In this document: positions 61,653-64,000 of the stretch, piece after piece
Position numbering within the stretch: position 1 is the stretch's first letter
How the letters are laid out: every line of letters begins with the position of its first letter
Translations under genes and position numbers: made by a program
Notes under the pieces: model-generated
Seen by the model: the letters and a program-made list of their open reading frames with translations, nothing else
Told to the model about the DNA's origin: nothing
Database searches by the model: none
Assembly (NCBI RefSeq): GCF_030504645.1
Contig: NZ_JAUKWQ010000004.1
Location: 434,001-498,000, forward strand
DNA from: Rhizobium oryzicola
GTDB lineage: Bacteria > Pseudomonadota > Alphaproteobacteria > Rhizobiales > Rhizobiaceae
DNA length: 64,000 bases
Direction of reading: 5' to 3'

Positions 61653-63578
61653 ATGGCCGATGCTGTTTTTCGTCTTGAGAATGCCTGGGAGCCCGTGGAT
61701 GGCGACCCGTGCGGGCGCTTCGTCTTTACGCTGGTCAACCTCTCGGATGAGGCGATCAGCGGTTTCAAGCTTGCCTACACGTCGCTGACCCGGATCAAGG
61801 ATTCGGAAGAGGCGCGCTGCGAGAACGCGACCTTCCTGCGCCGCAACGCCAATTTCCACCAATATGCGCCGAAGGATGGCTTTGTGCTGCAGCCGGGCGA
61901 GAGCTGGCGGTTCACCGTCGCCCCCCTCTGGCGTCCGGCCCGTCACCGCACCGATGGGGCAAAGTCTGCCTATCTCACCCTTGCGGATGGTCGTCATGTG
62001 CATGTCAGCGTCGATGATACGCTGCTCTCGGGCCGTGCTGCCGAACCGGCGCCGGTGCTGATGCCGAAGGGCGAGGTCACGGAGCCCTTCTATCTTCTGC
62101 CCTGGCCCGTCTCCGCAAAGCTGGTCGCCGGCGATACGGTTCCAGTGGCACTTTACCCTGCAGAGGGTACCAGCCTTTCCGACCGGCAGGCGATGCAGAC
62201 GGTTGGCGCTCTCTACCGTCGCCTGTATCAGATCGGCCACCAGCCCTTCGCGCAGACGCCGGTTCACGAGGGTAGGGCGCTGCGATTCAAGGAAGATATC
62301 GGCCTCGGCAAGGAAGCCTTTGCGCTCGCCTTCGGTGCTGACATCGAGCTCTCCTATGGCGATGCGGCTGGCCGCCAATATGGCCTGACCGCGCTGGCGC
62401 AGCTTCTGCATGGCGCACGCATCGAGCCGGAGACGTTTCGTTTTCCTGCCAGCGGCGCAATCGAGGATGCGCCCCGCTATGGCTGGCGCGGTTGCCACCT
62501 GGATGTCTCGCGGCAATTTTATCTGGTCAGTGCCGTCGCTCGCCTGATCGATATCATGGCCTGGATGCGGCTCAACGTCTTCCACTGGCACTTGAGCGAT
62601 GACGAAGCCTGGCGGCTGGAGATCAAGGCCTATCCGACGCTGACGACGCTTGGCGTGTTGCGCGGGCCGGATGAACCGATGCTGCCGCAGCTCGGCAATG
62701 GTGCCGTACCCGTTGCCGGCCATTATAGCCAGGAGGATGTGCGGGCGATCGTCGCCCATGCTGCGAACTTGAACGTCGAAGTGGTGCCGGAAATCGATAT
62801 TCCCGGCCACAGCACGGCAACGCTGGTGGCGCTGCCGGAACTGGTGGATGGCCAGGAAGCGCCTGACAGTTATCGCTCCGTTCAGGGCTTCCCCAACAAT
62901 GCGCTGAACCCGGCGATCGAGTTCACCTACGAATTCCTCGGCAAGGTCTTCGATGAAATGGTCGAGCTCTTCCCGTCGAAGCTGATCCATATCGGCGGCG
63001 ATGAGGTGGCGGCCAATACCTGGATGGCCTCGCCGCTGGCGAAGAAGCTGATGGAACAGGAAGGCATCGAGGGCACCTTCGGCCTGCAGAGCTATTTTAT
63101 GAAGCGCATCCAGAAAATGCTTTCTGAACGCGGCCGCAAGCTGGCGGGCTGGGACGAAGTCAGCCATGGCGGCGGTGTCGATCCTGATGGCACCCTCCTG
63201 ATGGCCTGGCAGAAGCCGGAGGTTGGCGTCGAACTGGCGCGCCAGGGCTATGATGTGGTGATGACGCCGGGGCAGGCCTATTACCTCGACATGGTGCAGG
63301 ATGAAGCTTTCCAGGAACCGGGCGCCAGCTGGGCAGGCACTGTGCCGCCGAAGCATACCTATACCTATGAGGCGGTGGGCGAGTTCCCGGACGAGCTGAA
63401 GCCGCGCATGCGGGGCGTGCAGGCCTGCATCTGGTCGGAGCATTTCCTGAACCGGGATTACTTCAACCATCTGGTCTTCCCCCGTCTCGGCGCGATTGCT
63501 GAAGCCGCCTGGACGCCGAAGGAGCGGAAGGACTGGCTGCGCTTCGCCGCCGTTGCACCGCTTCTGCCGAAGCTTTGA
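61653..63578 (+). CDS. Beta-N-acetylhexosaminidase, glycoside hydrolase family 20
   Basis: A 641-aa GH20 enzyme. The N-terminal 130 residues are a beta-sandwich, followed by a GH20b-type domain (about 140-270) and the catalytic barrel from about 278. Asp450-Glu451 in HIGGDEVAANTW is the catalytic pair; NVFHWHLSDDEAWRLEIKAY and EIDIPGHSTA are standard. It removes terminal GlcNAc or GalNAc from chitooligomers, glycans or peptidoglycan fragments through an oxazoline intermediate. No signal peptide is visible, so it is probably cytoplasmic and acts on imported oligosaccharides. Confidence 0.93.
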   Translation: MADAVFRLENAWEPVDGDPCGRFVFTLVNLSDEAISGFKLAYTSLTRIKDSEEARCENATFLRRNANFHQYAPKDGFVLQPGESWRFTVAPLWRPARHRTDGAKSAYLTLADGRHVHVSVDDTLLSGRAAEPAPVLMPKGEVTEPFYLLPWPVSAKLVAGDTVPVALYPAEGTSLSDRQAMQTVGALYRRLYQIGHQPFAQTPVHEGRALRFKEDIGLGKEAFALAFGADIELSYGDAAGRQYGLTALAQLLHGARIEPETFRFPASGAIEDAPRYGWRGCHLDVSRQFYLVSAVARLIDIMAWMRLNVFHWHLSDDEAWRLEIKAYPTLTTLGVLRGPDEPMLPQLGNGAVPVAGHYSQEDVRAIVAHAANLNVEVVPEIDIPGHSTATLVALPELVDGQEAPDSYRSVQGFPNNALNPAIEFTYEFLGKVFDEMVELFPSKLIHIGGDEVAANTWMASPLAKKLMEQEGIEGTFGLQSYFMKRIQKMLSERGRKLAGWDEVSHGGGVDPDGTLLMAWQKPEVGVELARQGYDVVMTPGQAYYLDMVQDEAFQEPGASWAGTVPPKHTYTYEAVGEFPDELKPRMRGVQACIWSEHFLNRDYFNHLVFPRLGAIAEAAWTPKERKDWLRFAAVAPLLPKL

Positions 63579-63609
63579 AGACGGATGAGTTTATAATTGC
63601 GCAGGCTCA

Positions 63610-63731
63610 CCCCCTCACCTTGCCTCCGCTTGGCTCGGCGTTCCTCTCCCCAAGGGGAGAGGGGAACCTAGAGCGTTGCGACCCATCCCTTCTCCCCTCG
63701 GGGAGAAGGTGCCGGCAGGCGGATGAGGGGG
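63610..63731. repeat. RIME-like palindromic repeat
   Basis: A 122-bp element bounded by CCCCCTCA and TGAGGGGG, with two perfect inner palindromes, CCTCTCCCC/GGGGAGAGG and CTTCTCCCC/GGGGAGAAG, and the tail GGTGCCGGCAGGCGGATGAG. This is a repeat I know from many rhizobial and related alphaproteobacterial intergenic regions and it resembles the RIME family. It lies between the hexosaminidase and M81 genes. Confidence 0.8.
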
Positions 63732-63796
63732 CGTAGCATGAGAACAAAACGAGTGACTATGTCTGGTGACACGGCCCAAACCCTGGAAATAAGTCG

Positions 63797-64000
63797 ATGA
63801 ACTATCGTATTGCCGTTGGCGGCATCCACACTGAATGCTCCACCTCGTCCCCCGTCCTGATGCAGCCGGAGGATTTCCGGGTCCTGCGCGGGCAGGATCT
63901 ACTGTCGGCCGAATACTTCAGTTTCCTTCAGGGCGATGATCTGGAACATCTGCCGCTGCTGCATGCCCGGGCGGTTCCTGGTGGCCCCGTGGCGCGCCAC
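63797..64000 (+). CDS. M81 family metallopeptidase (MlrC-like), N-terminal part only
   Basis: The first 68 codons of a rightward gene that leaves the window. MNYRIAVGGIHTECSTSSPV matches the start of the microcystinase C family (RIAVGGIxTETNTFSP), the first strand-loop of the DUF1485 domain. It is a second member of the family at 57464 but differs in sequence. It follows the GH20 gene across a repeat. Catalytic residues lie outside the window. Confidence 0.82.
   Translation, partial: MNYRIAVGGIHTECSTSSPVLMQPEDFRVLRGQDLLSAEYFSFLQGDDLEHLPLLHARAVPGGPVARH

Noticed and set aside
61596..63470. A 624-codon open frame on the minus strand
   Set aside because: Antisense to the GH20 hexosaminidase, whose catalytic residues are intact; composition is that of a mirror frame.
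63610..63731. CRISPR-like repeat
   Set aside because: The palindromes are nested in one element and are not repeated at regular spacing; this is an intergenic mosaic repeat.

Overview
The window reads as a stretch of secondary chromosome or chromid from a member of the Rhizobiaceae, most like Agrobacterium or Rhizobium. Four things point there. The D-psicose 3-epimerase (10669-11538) is very close to the Agrobacterium tumefaciens enzyme as I remember it. minCDE sits among catabolic genes, as on the secondary replicons of Agrobacterium and Sinorhizobium. Rhizobial-type palindromic intergenic repeats are present. ABC and TRAP importers with their own regulators are packed densely. I see no rRNA, tRNA or CRISPR array. 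The base composition is GC-rich except for a visibly AT-richer island at about 19.1-23.9 kb.

Layout. (1) 1-8920: sugar-acid catabolism, with three enolase-superfamily dehydratases, a GntR repressor, a CUT1-type ABC importer and an RraA-type aldolase-like protein. (2) 9094-10116: a flavin-dependent monooxygenase-like protein, then about 550 bp of decayed sequence and a terminator. (3) 10669-19053: a D-allulose (psicose)-type operon (binding protein, ATPase, two permeases, two epimerases, a kinase) read leftward from a promoter that overlaps a strong palindromic operator, with a divergent LacI-family repressor. (4) 19085-23935: an AT-richer island with an IS3 remnant, a small ORF, TfuA, YcaO, a 72-aa candidate precursor peptide and a large winged-helix/TPR regulator. 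I read it as a RiPP (ribosomally made, modified peptide) locus. (5) 23955-34942: aldehyde dehydrogenase, SDR, polysaccharide-deacetylase-family hydrolase, a complete Dpp-type ABC importer, a creatininase-family amidohydrolase, a MarR regulator and an isoaspartyl peptidase. This looks like uptake and hydrolysis of an amide or cyclic imide. (6) 35096-46186: a hexuronate/aldonate region with another enolase-superfamily enzyme, a GntR regulator with two DNA-binding domains, an Ldh-type dehydrogenase, a FadR-type regulator with a perfect operator, a TRAP transporter, an L-idonate dehydrogenase-like enzyme and mannonate dehydratase. (7) 46196-55603: core-like genes, including minCDE, a MurA paralogue with Asp in place of the catalytic Cys, and a BclA-like peptide ABC transporter. 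(8) 55821-64000: an IS5-family remnant, a D-amino-acid aldolase-like enzyme, two M81 peptidases, RidA, an RpiR regulator, an SDR and a GH20 hexosaminidase, which suggests use of amino sugars or D-amino acids.

Most clusters pair a transporter with a linked regulator, and several operators can be read directly (17845-17884, 31675-31745, 38458-38476). The YcaO-TfuA locus with its own short peptide gene is the best candidate for an undescribed system here.
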